Counted from the first letter of the stretch, positions 10,700-21,835 are shown. The stretch is 64,000 nt of DNA from Schistocerca nitens (GCF_023898315.1 NC_064622.1:356419234-356483233), one strand, 5' to 3'. Made by a program: numbers and translations. Notes: generated by a model not told the origin, from the sequence alone.

Positions 10700-12010
10700 C
10701 GTTGGAGGAAATGGCAACAGAACAACTATTCATGTTGATGTGTAGAATGTATGTGAAAAATGACACACCACCTGACTTTCGAAAAAATATTGCCTACACA
10801 ACTCCAAAGACTGTGAGAGCTGACAAGTTTGAGAATTATCGCACAGTCAGCTTTACAGCTCATGCATCCAACTTGCTGAGAATAATAATATACAGAGGAA
10901 TGGAAAAGAAAACTGAGGATGTGCTAGATGATCAGTTTGACTTTAGGAAACATAAACACAACATAGAGGCAATTCTGGCATTGCAATTGATAATAGAAGC
11001 AAGATTAAAGAAAAATCAAGACACATTCACAGGATTTGTCAACATGGAAAAGTGTTTGACAATGTAAAATGATGCAAAGTGAAATTCTGAGAAAAATTGG
11101 GATAAGCTATAGGGAGAGATGAACAACATGAAATGTGTACAAGAGTCTAGAGTGAGTAGTAAGAGTGGACAACCAAAAATGAAGTTCTTGGATTAAAAAG
11201 GTGCAAGACAGGGATGTAGTCTTTCACCCCTATTGTTCAGTCTGTACACTGAAGAAGCACAATGGAAATAAAGGAAAGGTTTAGGAGTGGAATTAAAGTT
11301 CATGGTGAAAGAATATCAATGATACCATTTGCTGATGACATTGCAATCCTGAGTGAAAATGAAGAAGAATTATGTGATCTCCTGAATGGAATGAACAGTC
11401 TAATGAGTACAGGATGTGGACTGAGAGTAAACTGAAGGAGGACTACAGTAATGAGAAGAAGAGGAAATAAGAACACCGAGATACTTATAAGGATTGATGG
11501 TTATGAAGCAGGTGGAGTTAAGAAATTCGGCTACCTAGGCAATGAAATAAATGATGGATGGAGCAAGGAGGACATCACAAGCACATTAGCACTCGCAAAA
11601 AAGGACATTCCTGGGTGAGAGAAGTCTACTAGTATCAAACATAGGCCTTAATTTGAGGAGGAAATTTCTCAGAATGCACGTTTGGAGCACAGTATTTTGT
11701 ATGGCAGTGGAACATGGACAGTGGGAAAATGGGAACAGAAGAGAATCGAAGCATTTGAGGTATGGCGCTACATATGATTGTTAAAAATTAAGTGGACTGA
11801 TAAGGTAAGGTATGAGGAGATTCTGCGTAGAATCGCAGAAGAAAGGAATACGTGGAAAACACTGACAAGGTGAAGGGACAGAGCGATAGCGCATCCTTTA
11901 ATACATCAGGAAATGACTTCCATGGTACTAGAGGTAGCTGTAGCCAGCGATAGAGATTAATTGAGGACATAGGCTGCAAGTGCTACTCTGAGATGAAGAG
12001 GTTGGCACAG
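10700..12010 (+). pseudogene. RTE-clade reverse transcriptase relic (5'-truncated, degenerate)
   Basis: The first frame (10702-11067) contains PDFRKNIAYTTPKT...FENYRTVSFTAHASNLLRIIIYRGMEKK. It aligns with the minus-strand RTE elements later in the window (DFKKNIIIPIPK...CENYRTISLISHSCKILTRILYRQMEK). Downstream, in broken frames, are GARQGCSLSPLLFSLYTEEA, then PFADDIAILSENEEELCDLLNGM (motif C as FADD), and a C-terminal part with ...HPLIHQEMTSMVLE. It lacks the endonuclease. Multiple frameshifts and stops show a dead copy. It ends in an A-rich tail with TAAATAAA repeats near 12060-12100. Confidence 0.7.
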
Positions 12011-12060
12011 AATGGGAATTCGTGACCGGCCGCATCAAACCTGTCAGAAGACTGATGAAT

Positions 12061-12411
12061 AAAAAATTAAATAAATGACTAAAAAAGATAATAAATAAAT
12101 ACTATGCACTTTTTTCATATTATAAGCTTATTTTAGCACTCTTACACAGAAATTTATTCCGAGATTAGATCCGAGTGAACGGTTTGCAAAATCTACAACA
12201 TACCCGTGACTTACTTCAGGGGCACTTATACCAACAAGTCCGAGAACAGGAATATGAGTTAAAGAAACACGACTATTTGTTTGGGCCAGTCAAAATACTG
12301 TCCTGCATGACGTCACCACCATCATACTAACTAGTTCCAACAATTTACACGAAGACGAGAAACATTACTCACTTGAATTTACAGAACCCATAAATTAAAC
12401 GATCAATCCTT
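12061..12411. other. Spacer between RTE relic and divergent exon candidate
   Basis: AT-rich sequence with no supported ORF. If the exon at 12414-12707 is real, this is the start of its first intron. Confidence 0.4.
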
Positions 12412-12413
12412 AC

Positions 12414-12707
12414 TTGTGATATTACACCAAATGTTGTTTGCATGGAACTCAGAGTCTTTGAAATTTTATTTGCTCCTGATCTTAATATTCGCGTGGCATC
12501 TTCACGAGTCACTTGTATATTCGAGAGATTTAAACCACTCCACAATTTTTCTCGTTTTCTTTTTCCTTGCACTTTCAGTTCTGACGGGCACGATTGTTCT
12601 CTGTCGTATTTGTCTTGAAGCTTTCTTCTAGTGCTTCTTCTGGTGGACGTAACAAGTTCATTACGTCTGAATTTTAACGCGTCGCAAAACGCTTCTTGAT
12701 ACATCAT
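12414..12707 (-). CDS. Candidate first coding exon of an unrecognised divergent gene
   Basis: An ATG at 12707 (followed by a second ATG) opens 98 codons that are rich in Lys and Arg (STRRSTRRKLQDKYDREQ, KVQGKRKREKLW), ending ...FGVISQ. A GTAAGG splice donor follows that codon (12413 downward), so the exon would end at 12414 in phase 0. The open frame continues 14 codons into the putative intron. Local sequence is less AT-rich and has more CpG than the flanks, unlike the transposon debris. It lies head to head with RAD50, with the two ATGs 415 bp apart, as in a bidirectional promoter pair. I do not recognise the protein. It could instead be a chance ORF. No downstream exon was identified on the minus strand in this window. 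Confidence 0.45.
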
Positions 12708-13122
12708 TATTTTCCTCGCAACACAAAACCAAATTTCAAAACCAACCGCTACTTTCTGCGCACCATTGATTACAACAGTGTACCAACATACAAATAATCT
12801 ACTAACAGTATACTACAAATAATGCAAAAATATCTTTGGAAACTGGAAGAGAAGTCTGGCCAAACTTGAGGTGCATGTTGGTAAACATGATTAGATATTG
12901 GCGGGTGTATGGCATGTGTATTCAGCGTGGAAATTTGGCTGTCAGAAATTGTTGATGATTTGTGTTTTAAAGATAGTGTCATATTATGAAAGCGCCATTG
13001 GTACATTAATATAGGTACCACTGATTAGAGGATAGGCGCCCTTCCGTGATGTGACGGATTGTATCACTATTGATATTGTTTACAGTTATTTGTTCGTATT
13101 CGGTCCTTTAAAATTCGATATA
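12708..13122. promoter_or_regulatory. Intergenic region upstream of RAD50, possible bidirectional promoter
   Basis: These 415 bp separate the RAD50 start codon from the divergent exon candidate. I see no clear TATA box at a fixed distance and no recognisable transposon. The promoter role is inferred from position only. Confidence 0.4.
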
Positions 13123-13356
13123 ATGGCTAGATTACTTAAGATGCAGATACAGGGAATCCGAAGCTTTGGTCCGAACGACAGTGATCAGCAGATGATTACG
13201 TTTCAATCACCTGTGACGCTGATATTAGGGCAGAACGGATGTGGTAAGACGACGACAATTGAAGCCCTGAAGTATGCAGCTACAGGTGAGGTGCCAGCAG
13301 GAACGAAACAAGGGCAGTCGTTTGTTCATGACCCGAAGATGGCTCGTCAGCCGGAG
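13123..13356 (+). CDS. RAD50: RAD50 exon 1 (DNA repair ATPase, N-terminus with Walker A)
   Basis: ATG at 13123 starts MARLLKMQIQGIRSFG. The 78 codons contain the Walker A loop GQNGCGKTT (residues 36-44) and end FVHDPKMARQPE, then a consensus GTAAGT donor at 13357. RAD50 is the SMC-like ATPase of the MRE11-RAD50-NBS1 complex, which binds and tethers DNA double-strand breaks in the nucleus and starts ATM signalling and end resection. The order 'IxGxRSFG - TFxSPxTLxxGxNGxGKTTxIExLKY - GTK..FVHDPK' matches animal RAD50 N-termini. The exon ends on a complete codon (phase 0) and joins exon 2 in frame. The rest of the protein (zinc hook, coiled coils, Walker B) is not in the window. Confidence 0.93.
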
Positions 13357-13640
13357 GTAAGTAGTTGACGTTACAATCTATTCACTGGGTTATGTTTAAT
13401 GTTTGTCTTTGTGTTTTACGTATCTATGAAGTCAATTTGCTATTCAGTGCTTACTTTGCTTTCCCCCGACCTGTGACAAGCCGCTTTAGGTCGCTTATAC
13501 GAGGATTACTGTTTATGTGTTTTTAAACATCTTGCTTTAGTGACCATTAGTAGAGATGAAAACACTTCCAAATATAACAAAAAAGTGATGTTACAAAACA
13601 AGGTATCAAATCTTCTAACATTTGGATTTGTTGTCAGGCA
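13357..13640 (+). other. Start of RAD50 intron 1
   Basis: Non-coding sequence after the GTAAGT donor, with no recognisable element before the CR1-like relic begins near 13640. The intron runs to 37258 (23,902 bp) and holds the elements listed up to that point. Confidence 0.7.
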
Positions 13641-14960
13641 CCTGCTGACTCAAAACAGCTGAGCCTTTGAACCACTGAGAAAGTTTTGCAGTGCGTATCT
13701 GCGCCTATACTCTGCAAACCACAATGGCAGAGCATAAGTCCTGTTGTACCAGGTATCATGGTTTTTTACTGTTCTGTTCACATACGGAGCATGGGAAGAC
13801 TGACTGAATGTCTCAGTGCATGTAGTAATTATTCTACTCTTATTCTCATGGTCCCTGTGTGAGTGATACATAGGGGATTGTAGTGAAGCTGATTCTTGAA
13901 ACTTTGCTAATAGACTTTCTTGGGATAGCCTAGTTGGTTCTATCTTCAAGAGGTTTCCAGTTCAGCTCCTTCAGTATCTCTGTGACACTCAGCCATGGAT
14001 TAAACAAACTTGTGACCATTTGTTCTGCCCCTCTTCGTATATGTTCAATATCCCCTGTTAGTCACATTTGCTAGGGGTCACACACACTTGAGCAGTGTTC
14101 TAGGATGGGTTACACGAGTGATTTGTAAACAATCTCCGTTGTTGACTGTTGCACTTCCCCCAGTATTTTACTGATAAACCAACGTCTAGTACCTGTTTTG
14201 CCGATGACTGAGCCTATATGGTCATTACATTTCATATCCCAAGAGTTTTACAACCAGGTATTTTTATGATTTGGCCGATTCCAACAGGACTCATTGATAT
14301 TACAGTCATAGGATACTATGTTCTTTTTCTTATGTGGAGTGCAAAATGTTACATTTCTGAACATTTAAAGAAAGTTATCAATCTTTGCACCTTTTTGAAA
14401 TCTTATCAAGATCTGACTGAATATTAATGCAGCTTCTTTCAGACAGTACTTCATTATAAATAACTGATTCATCTGCAGAAAGCCTGTGGTCACTGTTAAT
14501 ATTTTCTGCAAGGTAATTAGTATACAGATGAACAGCGAGGACGTCCTCACCCGGTAGCTGAATGGTCAGTGTGACAGAATGTCAATCCTAAGGGCCCGTG
14601 TTCGATTCCCGGCTGGGTTGGAGATTTTCTCCACTCAGGGACTGGATTTTGTGTTGTCCTAATCATAATCATTTTATCCCCATTGACGTGCAAGTCGCCG
14701 AAGTGGCTTCAGATTGAAAGACTTGCACCCAGCGAACAGTCTACCCGACAGGAGGCCCTAGTCACACGACATTTACATTTTAACAGCAAGGGTCCCAACA
14801 CACTTCTCTGGGGCATACCCAAAGTTACTTCATTTGATGATGAGTTTCCATCCAAGATAACGTGCTGTTTCCTACCTACCAAAAAGCCGTCAATCCAGTC
14901 ATATGGTACTCCATATGATCAAACATTTGACGATAAGCAAAAATCAAACAATAGAAACTC
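13640..14960 (-). pseudogene. CR1-like non-LTR reverse transcriptase relic, split by a SINE
   Basis: Read on the minus strand from 14960, the text resembles the CR1-like elements elsewhere in the window. There is a decayed PxSVLGPLL-like segment, then ...SDLDKISKRCKD..., ...HIGSVIGKTGTRRWFISKILGE..., ...PILEHCSSVCDP... and ...LNWKPLEDRT..., matching DLEKISEWCENW, GKANERLRSIGRTLKK, FLEYCCTVWDPY and LGWKSLKQRR in the other copies. Many stops and frameshifts are present. It is interrupted at 14541-14781 by a tRNA-derived SINE. Confidence 0.55.
14541..14781 (+). repeat. tRNA-derived SINE with 10-bp target duplication
   Basis: It has a tRNA-like head with a polymerase III A-box-like GGTAGCTGAATGG and a perfect B box GTTCGATTCCC. 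A body follows with GCAAGTCGCCGAAGTGGC and CTACCCGACAGGAGGCCC, ending in an ACATTT-type tail. It is flanked by AACAGCGAGG (14531-14540) and AACAGCAAGG (14782-14791), a 10-bp duplication with one mismatch. It lies inside a CR1-like relic. Confidence 0.85.
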
Positions 14961-14974
14961 CAGGTAGAAAAACA

Positions 14975-15113
14975 TCAATGTAGGAAAAGAGAGATTGCTA
15001 CTTACCTTTAAGAAGTTCCCACAAGATTAGATTAGATTCGTTGCAGACAGGCACAATTAAGACACTCGCATATATCTTTCGGCCACAGCCTTCGTCAGTA
15101 AGACAGAGAGAGA

Positions 15114-15146
<33 letters not shown>

Positions 15147-16020
15147 GAGCAAGCACACTCCATGTACACATAACTGCCAACTACAGTATCCCAGGCCAAA
15201 ATGTAACTATCACATGGGATGCAAGCAGGGAAGGGAAAGGGACAGTACGTATGGGGAGGGAGAGGAACGCTGTTTGGTGGAGTGTGCAGGGACTAGACTG
15301 CCATCAGGCACAGTGTCTGGGGCAGTGTGGCAGGGAGGTGGGAAAAGAAAGGAGCAAAAAGGAGAGGAGCTGTGAAAGATGGCTGGATGCTTTGGCAGAG
15401 GGCTGCAAATAAGCAGGGTGAGAGATGAGAAAGGGACGGAGATGTTTGGACAGTGAGGATGGAAGCTGTTGGGTGGAGGATGTGGGCCAGGATAATTACA
15501 GAAGCGGAGAATTTATTGTAAGGGTAACTCCCATCTGCGCAGTTCAGGAAAGCTGCTGATGGAGGGAAGGATCCTTATGGCTTGGGTAGTGAAGCAGCCA
15601 TTGAAATCAAGTGTGTTATGTTCAGCTGTTTGTTGTGCCACAGTATGGTCTATTTTTCTCTTGGCCACAGTTTGAAGGTGGCCATTCATCCTGGTGGACA
15701 GCTGGTTGGTAGTCATACCAACATAAAACATATGCAGTGATTGCAGCAGGGCTGATAAGTAACATGGGTGCTTTCACAGGTGGCCCAGCCCCTGTTGGGG
15801 TAGGATAAGCCTATGACTTGACTGGAATAGAAACTGCTGGTTGGATGGGTAGGGCAGGTTTTGCACCAGGGCCTTCCTCAGGGGTATGATCCTTGTGGCA
15901 AAGAGTTGAGATAGGGATGGACCAAAATGTTGTGGAGATTGCGTAGGCAATAGAACACCACTTTACGAGGGAGTGGGAGGTATCTTGGGCAGAATGTCCC
16001 TCATTTTCAGGGCACGGTGA
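14975..16020 (-). mobile_element. Penelope-like element, 3' part with GIY-YIG endonuclease relic
   Basis: A minus-strand ORF at 15731-15513 reads MFYVGMTTNQLSTRMNGHL then ...SSFPELRRWELPLQ. This matches the GIY-YIG nuclease and C-terminus of the Penelope element at 56.5-57.3 kb (FYVGMTSNKLS; LSELRRWELALQ). Sequence from 15740 to 16020 continues the cysteine-rich linker upstream of the nuclease. Towards the element's 3' side are AC and GA microsatellites and a GATTGCTACTTACC block. It is 5' truncated and inactive. The GIY-YIG domain in this family helps nick the target during insertion. Confidence 0.7.
15100..15145. repeat. (GA)n(CA)n microsatellite
   Basis: Consecutive GA and then CA dinucleotide repeats lie within the Penelope-like tail. 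The same compound repeat occurs in inverse orientation at 58049-58128 in a related tail. Confidence 0.9.
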
Positions 16021-16169
16021 TCGGTAATTTGATTATGTACAACTGAACTAACTTACAAGTGAAGTAGTGCTTTTTCTAAAGATATTGGTTACAGCAGCAG
16101 ACGACTCTGTTAGGTGATAGAAGGGTCCAATTATCATTTTATGCCCACCCCTGATACTGAGTCTTCATG

Positions 16170-16760
16170 AAACAATCTCACATGCAACTGCAGTTTCTAT
16201 TTCGGTGAATATGAGTTTCTTGTCTACTGCGAGAAATACACCAGCTCCAATTCCATTTTTGATATACACTTAAATTTTCCCCAAAAATATCATCACTATC
16301 AATTTCAGGTTTCAACCAGATTTCTGAACATAGTATTATCTGAGATTCACTACATTTTATGAGCAGTTCAAACTCTAGCACTATGTTGCAAATTCTTCGG
16401 CAATTTACCATTAGGATTTCAGTACCCTAAGCTGTGTGGAAGCATTCTTTCAATCTTACACTCATGCTTCTGTGTTTCCTACAGCTATTGTTATGTGGAT
16501 TGGATGGAGAGTTGCCTAATGTAGAAAAACCATTGTGTGCACCCCATACATAATCAGCTACCTTAGTAGCATCATTTGATGTGTAGTACACACCTGATCC
16601 ATTTAGGGGGACCCTACAATTCTCAGTGCTATGGCGCAAGTCCAGGAAGTCACAGCGTAGTTTGTCACAGAATCTTTGAAGTCTCTGGTTCAGTCTTTCC
16701 ACTCAACTCAGTACCAAAGGGCCACAATCAGTTGTGGGGACAATGCTGCAAATCGTGAGT
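16170..16760 (-). pseudogene. Non-LTR retrotransposon ORF1/endonuclease relic
   Basis: A minus-strand ORF at 16702-16427 starts MERLNQRLQRFCDKLRCDFLDLR and a second at 16411-16178 includes LLIKCSESQIILCSEIWLKPEID. The second resembles the N-terminal 'LSETWL' strand of an APE-type endonuclease. The first resembles the end of an ORF1 esterase-like domain ('N.RL..FC......DL'). Both are short and broken. The clade is uncertain, perhaps CR1-like given the neighbours. Confidence 0.4.
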
Positions 16761-16899
16761 TCATTGGAACTCCATGCGCAAGGCTGATATTCTCAACCTT
16801 CTCTGCCAGTCACTGGAATGACTCAAGTATGGCCTTGGAGCCCAGACAACAGGCACCCTCACCAGCATGAAATGCCAAGCGAAAGTGGAAGGAAACCTC

Positions 16900-17600
16900 A
16901 CTAAAGAATTTGAAGTTAACTAAGGTTATGACAGGTGACACAATGTTTGAGAGAATGATGAGAAAGCTGGAGATCAATAACACAGGTGGCACTCTGTTTA
17001 ACCGTATAAACCGAAACCAAGCATATACCAATGGTGTTTATATGCTGCCTAGAAGACTTAAAAAGGATGGAAGAAGGATTTGGCAGACTAGAAAAGAAGG
17101 CATAACAGTTGGGGTTTCGAGTAAATAACACCAAAACACTATCTCTTCACTTCCAGGCGTAACGCTGATGTTATATAGAGAGAGATATATCAAACTGAAT
17201 GGGTCTGACTGTGGGAGACCTGAGAAGTGCCAGTACTTGGGAGCACTGGTAACTGATAACAATGTAAGTAAGGAAATAAAAGTATTGCAGTGGTAAATAA
17301 AGCTTACTGAGCACAGATTAAGGTTATTTAGTGACATAACTTGAGCAGAAAATCAAAGGTGTCTGTCTCTCAGACAGTTACAAGGCCAGTGGTAATGTAT
17401 GGCTCAGAAACATTGTCAGTGATTGTGGCAGAAGAGAGAAACTAGAGAAGAAAATATTTTAAAAAAATTGGAGGAGTGAATGAGGCAGGACAACGAAAAA
17501 TGTTGAAAAATAAGGAATTGGAAGAATTATACAGCTGTGCTGACCTAGAGTCAGAAATCAAGAGCTACAGATTAAAATGATTGTGTAATCTAAATTGAAT
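16900..17600 (+). pseudogene. Degenerate LINE reverse transcriptase C-terminal region
   Basis: A frame at 16910-17128 (NTGGTLFNRINRNQAYTNGVYMLPRRLKK) is followed by broken text YLGALVTDNNVSKEIK and a degraded MYGSET-like block near 17395, then REENILKKLEE. This order (YLG... YGSETW... ERKILRKI) is typical of the region after the RT palm in RTE/I-type LINEs. Frames are destroyed, so it is only a relic. Confidence 0.45.
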
Positions 17601-18289
17601 TTCAGGTTATGGATGTATCAATGAGGTCTACAGAGGAAATCCTGGTAGCAGAATGCACAAAGTTAGACCACAGATCAAAGGCTGGATGATGTGGGAATTG
17701 ACTTGAGAAAGATGGGAAAAGAAGATGGAGGAAATGAGCAGGAGATTGTCAGTATTGGGCTGCAATCATCAGAGATGTCAAGGCCATATATGGACTTTAC
17801 TGTCAACAAGTAAGCAAGCAAGCAAGCCTGTCCATTTTAGAAAACCTAGATCCTGTACTCCACAATGGAGTAAGTCTGACAATTGGAGCTTTCCAAATGA
17901 GCCTAGTTGATAGCGTTTTTGTGGTAGTGGGAATACCAACATTGAAAAAAAGACGCAACAAAATTTAGATAACTACACAACCATGATTAATTAAATGCTG
18001 TATGACACCTGTCGTCCCATTTTTATTTCACTCTATATTGACCTGATTTCTTATAAACTGCCTTAGGACATGATGGCCATCAGCAGTAAGACTTCAACAA
18101 ATCTGATGAGAACTTGAGCTGCTTCTGATTATCTGCATGCAATACTCCCTATTGTGAAAGCTTTCCTGGCATGTTCTCCAACTAGTAATAGGGATGAATC
18201 TGTGGTACAACACCAAACACTATGTAGCTCCCAATATTTATCAGTGGGCTGCATTGTATTCAGTCATGCAAGAGTGCCTACATTTTATT
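17601..18289. other. Unannotated intronic stretch
   Basis: No supported gene. A short ORF at 17725-17910 has no motif. It probably continues LINE debris (tail near 17800 with AAGCAAGCAAGC repeats). Confidence 0.4.
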
Positions 18290-18670
18290 CTCCTTTATAC
18301 AGATTGTTCCAAAAATAATAAGTGAGTCGGCTATGCATTTGTACACAAACCGAATCAAGAACAACATGTAGAAAGAATCCAGCATTTGTACTGCAGAGCA
18401 AATAGCCATACATAGAGCACTAGAAAACATAACATCTTTCCTCAACAGTATTACATTCTACATAGGGAATGCATTAGTACAATGAAAGAATAGACGAGCG
18501 TTGTCCAAAACATCCATTGATCTGTCGTCCATGATCAATTATATGCTTTCTGTGGTACGGGAATGTCAACAGCCTTCCTTTAACCGCAGTTTGGAAGATT
18601 TCATTACAAACATGAAGAAGAAACATTTTCATTATGATAACACAGAATTGGACATACAAAAATAACTCAC
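18290..18670 (+). pseudogene. RNase H domain relic of an I/R1-type LINE
   Basis: Broken + strand text reads YRLFQK/TDCSKNNK, then VGYAFVHKPNQEQHVERIQ, TAEQIAIHRALENITSFLNS, FYIGNALVQ and LSSMINYMLSVV. The order matches a retrotransposon RNase H domain (TDGSK... AE..AI..AL... SD/N..ALQ...). A catalytic Asp and the AE pair are still visible. Frames shift at least twice. Confidence 0.5.
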
Positions 18671-19540
18671 GAATTGTGGAGGAACATTAACCATTCACTA
18701 CATCATCAAAGATTGTACTGTTTCCTAAGACCTGCAGTGGTGCATGGACCAAGGAAGCCTCCTGTCGGAGATTCTGGAGGATGATTAAGCAGCTACAAGC
18801 TGTGTTCTACACTTCTTGCAAAGGAGTAGATATTGCAATAATATTTAAAGTAAACACCTCCATACTTCAATTCAGAGACCAAGGTAGGAGGGGATACTTG
18901 GCATTGCAGATTCAGCCCAGAGGCTATACCCAATCTACTCATCGCACATGAAATTGACAAGAATGACAAAATATATTTCTGTTCGTATTTCTGAACTAAA
19001 AGGATGTCAATGGAGCAGCTCTAACATTCTCATCACTTCTGTGAAGGCGATTCAACCTCTGGTAAGACACATGATGTCATCTGAAACTAGGTAACCATCT
19101 ATCAGTATTCTGCTGGAGGACGTAACAGCCATAAGCCTCATAGTTTGCTCCCTATGAAGGAGTGGATATTGTGATGAGTGTTGGCTTAGGCAGCAGGGAT
19201 GGGAAGGGATACCCTTCGTCAACGATTTAGCCCCGAGGCATCAGCCAATCCACTTTACACACCCGAACCTAACATGGACTACAAAAATTTTTATTTCTAT
19301 CACTGAATATAAAATACTAACTATATATATACTATGCTGCCATTTGAACTTTCTACACAATGTTCTCAGTATGATTTTGACAGCTGAATTTTAATAGTGT
19401 AGTTAACCATTCGTGTACTTAATACAAAAATATGACAGTTGTATTACTATTAAAAAAGAAAGCAGCTCATACCTACATCTTCAAATGCCATGAGAGGATT
19501 CAGGGTCCAAACAACATAGTTGAATCCATTTATATTTACA
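18671..19540. other. Intronic stretch with a weak internal duplication
   Basis: Segments near 18780-18960 and 19115-19280 share a diverged pattern (CTGGAGGA..., TGAAGGAGT(A/G)GATATTG, GCC(C/-)(A/C)GAGGC). This suggests two copies of the same downstream LINE debris. No ORF is supported. Confidence 0.35.
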
Positions 19541-19567
19541 GTCACAGTCATAATCGTCGCCGTCTTC

Positions 19568-19607
19568 ACCAACACCACCACCACCACCACCACCACCACC
19601 GCCACCA
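19568..19607. repeat. (CAC)n/(CCA)n microsatellite
   Basis: A run of CAC/CCA trinucleotides, read as His or Gly runs in short ORFs that are not real genes. Confidence 0.9.
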
Positions 19608-19667
19608 TGCATCTTAGAATGTAGCTCAAACATGTGGAGCTGAGAGGGGGGGGGGGTGAACCTCCAG

Positions 19668-19905
19668 AATGAGAGTTTCACTCTGCAGCGGAAACTTCCT
19701 GGCAGATTAAAACTGTGTACTGGACCAAGACTCGGACACAGGACCTTCGCCTTTCGCGGGCAAGTGCTCTGCCATCAGAGCTGTGAGGATGGGGTGTGAG
19801 TCGTGCTTTGGTAGCTCAGATGGTAGAGCACTTGCCCGCGAAAGGCAAAGGTCCCGAGTTCAAGTCTCGGTTCAGCACACATTTTCAATCTGCCAGGAAG
19901 TTTTA
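19668..19905. repeat. Foldback repeat with two inverted tRNA-like sequences
   Basis: The right arm (about 19808-19885) reads as a tRNA-like sequence on the + strand: GGTAGCTCAGATGGTAGAGC (A box), a TTGCC-CGCGAAA-GGCAA anticodon arm, and GAGTTCAAGTCTC (B box). The left arm (about 19710-19785) is the inverse of the same sequence, and both are bounded by CCTGGCAGATT/AATCTGCCAGG. The whole could form a long hairpin. The same family occurs at 39086-39359. No true tRNA gene is claimed: arms carry mismatches and the family is repetitive. Confidence 0.7.
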
Positions 19906-20360
19906 GTCATATGGTTGCCATCTGTGTGCATGGTTTCAAGAACAAGTATGGTGACATAAATTATAAAGGTTGAAATAATCACAGACATCTTGGCAGTCCT
20001 TTCTCTGTACAGAAATGGAACAGGAAGAACCCCCTAATGAATGGAACTGTGGGAAGTACTCTCTCCATGGTATGGATGTAGGTATAGAATTGCATTCTCT
20101 TGAGTTTCTTCCAGTGCATCCCTGTGTGGCATCCTCCTTCCCTACAACTAGTTCCCATGTAGTAATTCTCCCATAAACTGCTCCAGACAAAATCTGTTGC
20201 AACTGTTTCCAGTGACTGATGCCTATTGGTGCATTTTAAATAGTAAACTTCACAGGATAGGAAGAGTTGAAGTATATGGGTTATTCATATTTCCTGCTTT
20301 CAAGAATGAATAATCACAACTGTTTCAGTCCAGCACATTATTATGAATGCCTTTCTCTTC
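19906..20360. other. Intronic stretch without a recognised element
   Basis: No coding motif. The longest ORF here (minus, 20202-19936) shows nothing recognisable. Confidence 0.4.
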
Positions 20361-20651
20361 TTATGCCGATGACTCACATTAATGTGACCACAAGTCGAAA
20401 TCCTGAATAACCACATTTTGAACTGCAGACTGCTGTAAGACATGCAGGAAGATATTGAAAGGGATTTGGAGCCAAGCCAACTCTAGTGCTGTGGCCACCT
20501 GCACTAGATTTCTCGGTTGAGGATCCATGGCGTGAACAGCCCGATTGAGATAGTCTCACAAATTCTTGACTGTATTTAAATCCAGGGTGTTTGGTGGCCT
20601 GTGAAGTATGGTAAACTCATCCTGGTGCTCTTCAAACCGCGCGCGCGCGCC

Positions 20652-20690
<39 letters not shown>

Positions 20691-21518
20691 CTGTGGAAAT
20701 GTGGCATTTTCCTGTTGGTAGGTGCCACCTGAGGAGGAAAAGTAAACTGCATGTAGGAGTGGCTGTCATCCCCAAGGATAGATGCATATCTGCAATGATC
20801 CACTGTGCATAACAGAATGACGAAATCACCGAGGAAATATCATGAAAACATTCCCCAGCCCATAACACTCCCTCGTCTGCCCTGATCCTTTCCAACGATT
20901 GTTGCGGTGTGTTTGCTTTGGTTCTGATGGAGCAGAAAATGTAATTCATCTGAAAAGGCCAACTGTCACCTCTCAGTAGACATCCAGTTGTGATAGTGGC
21001 ATGCAGATTCCAGCATTCATCGTCCGTGAATAGCATGAGTGCATGGACCAAGCACCTGCTGCAGAGACCCATACACAGCAACATTCATCGAACAGTCTTT
21101 GAGAAGACACAGTTGTTAGCCCATTGTTTAATCTGGGAAGTCTGTTACTGAACAGTTGCACATACGTTCACCCTACCATATCTCAGCAACAGCAGTTCAC
21201 CCATGTCATTTGTCTCCCAGGGCCAGTTTTATATAGCACCATTCTGAAGTGAACAGTATGCTTTAACCATAGCAGCACCCAGACAGTTTACAAAGTTAGC
21301 TGTTTTGGAAATGCATCTACCCTTTCTCCAAAAGCCAGTGGTTGTGCCCTATTGGAGATCAGATAAATTATTCCATTTTCGCATGAAGACATTGACTGCA
21401 TTGACACTTTATATACCCTCAACTGCGAGTGCAGCCACCTGGTGTATGGGTATGGTTATTGCACATTGATGTAAAATGTATGCCATGGTCACATAATGTG
21501 GCTGGACCATGTGTAACA
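20360..21518 (-). mobile_element. Tc1/mariner-superfamily transposon relic (Tc1-like)
   Basis: The ends are inverse to each other: near 20372-20395 is CTCACATTAATGTGACCAC, and near 21487-21512 is ATGGTCACATAATGTGGCTGG. Between them the minus strand carries a decayed Tc1-like transposase. It has text like LLCMGLCSRCLVHALMLFTDDECWNLHA (parallel to RMGL.SRRLVHAP.L...), then FSDE-like and GWGMFS-like remnants, and near 20580 a PPNTLDLN segment parallel to the usual 'PPxSPDLNPIE'. A GC/CA/TA compound microsatellite has grown inside the C-terminal part. Stops and frameshifts make it inactive. Such transposases cut and paste DNA with a DD34E/D triad. Confidence 0.7.
20638..20690. repeat. (GC)n(CA)n(TA)n compound microsatellite
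   Basis: Three consecutive alternating dinucleotide tracts, all purine-pyrimidine alternating, lie inside the Tc1-like relic. Confidence 0.95.
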
Positions 21519-21835
21519 GCTGCCTGAAAAGTAAGTGCATCTACAGAATGACTGCTTCATCATGTTGTCAATGAGAAGTTCATTTTGGAAGAGATATCAT
21601 AAACCATTACCCACAAAGACACACACAAAGAAAAACACCCTCCTCCTTTCCTAAGGGCTCACAATTATGTACCTGGCTACATGGAACGCCAAGCCCTTAC
21701 AGTACACTTTCCCCTTTCTGTACTACTCTTTCAGTGTCTAGATGCCTTGCTTTCTTGCCTACTAGAACTCAAGGCTAGATGTTTTGGTGACCTTACAGCT
21801 TTCTTCTAGACACGTTGTGATGTGTTCTTGATGTC
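21519..21835. other. Short intronic spacer
   Basis: No recognisable gene or repeat between the Tc1-like relic and the TTAA-flanked element. Confidence 0.4.

Noticed and set aside
19810-19885. Functional tRNA gene
   Set aside because: It has A and B boxes and an anticodon-like arm, but it belongs to a repeat family (also 39086-39359), has an inverted partner and mismatches, and no terminator in the expected place.
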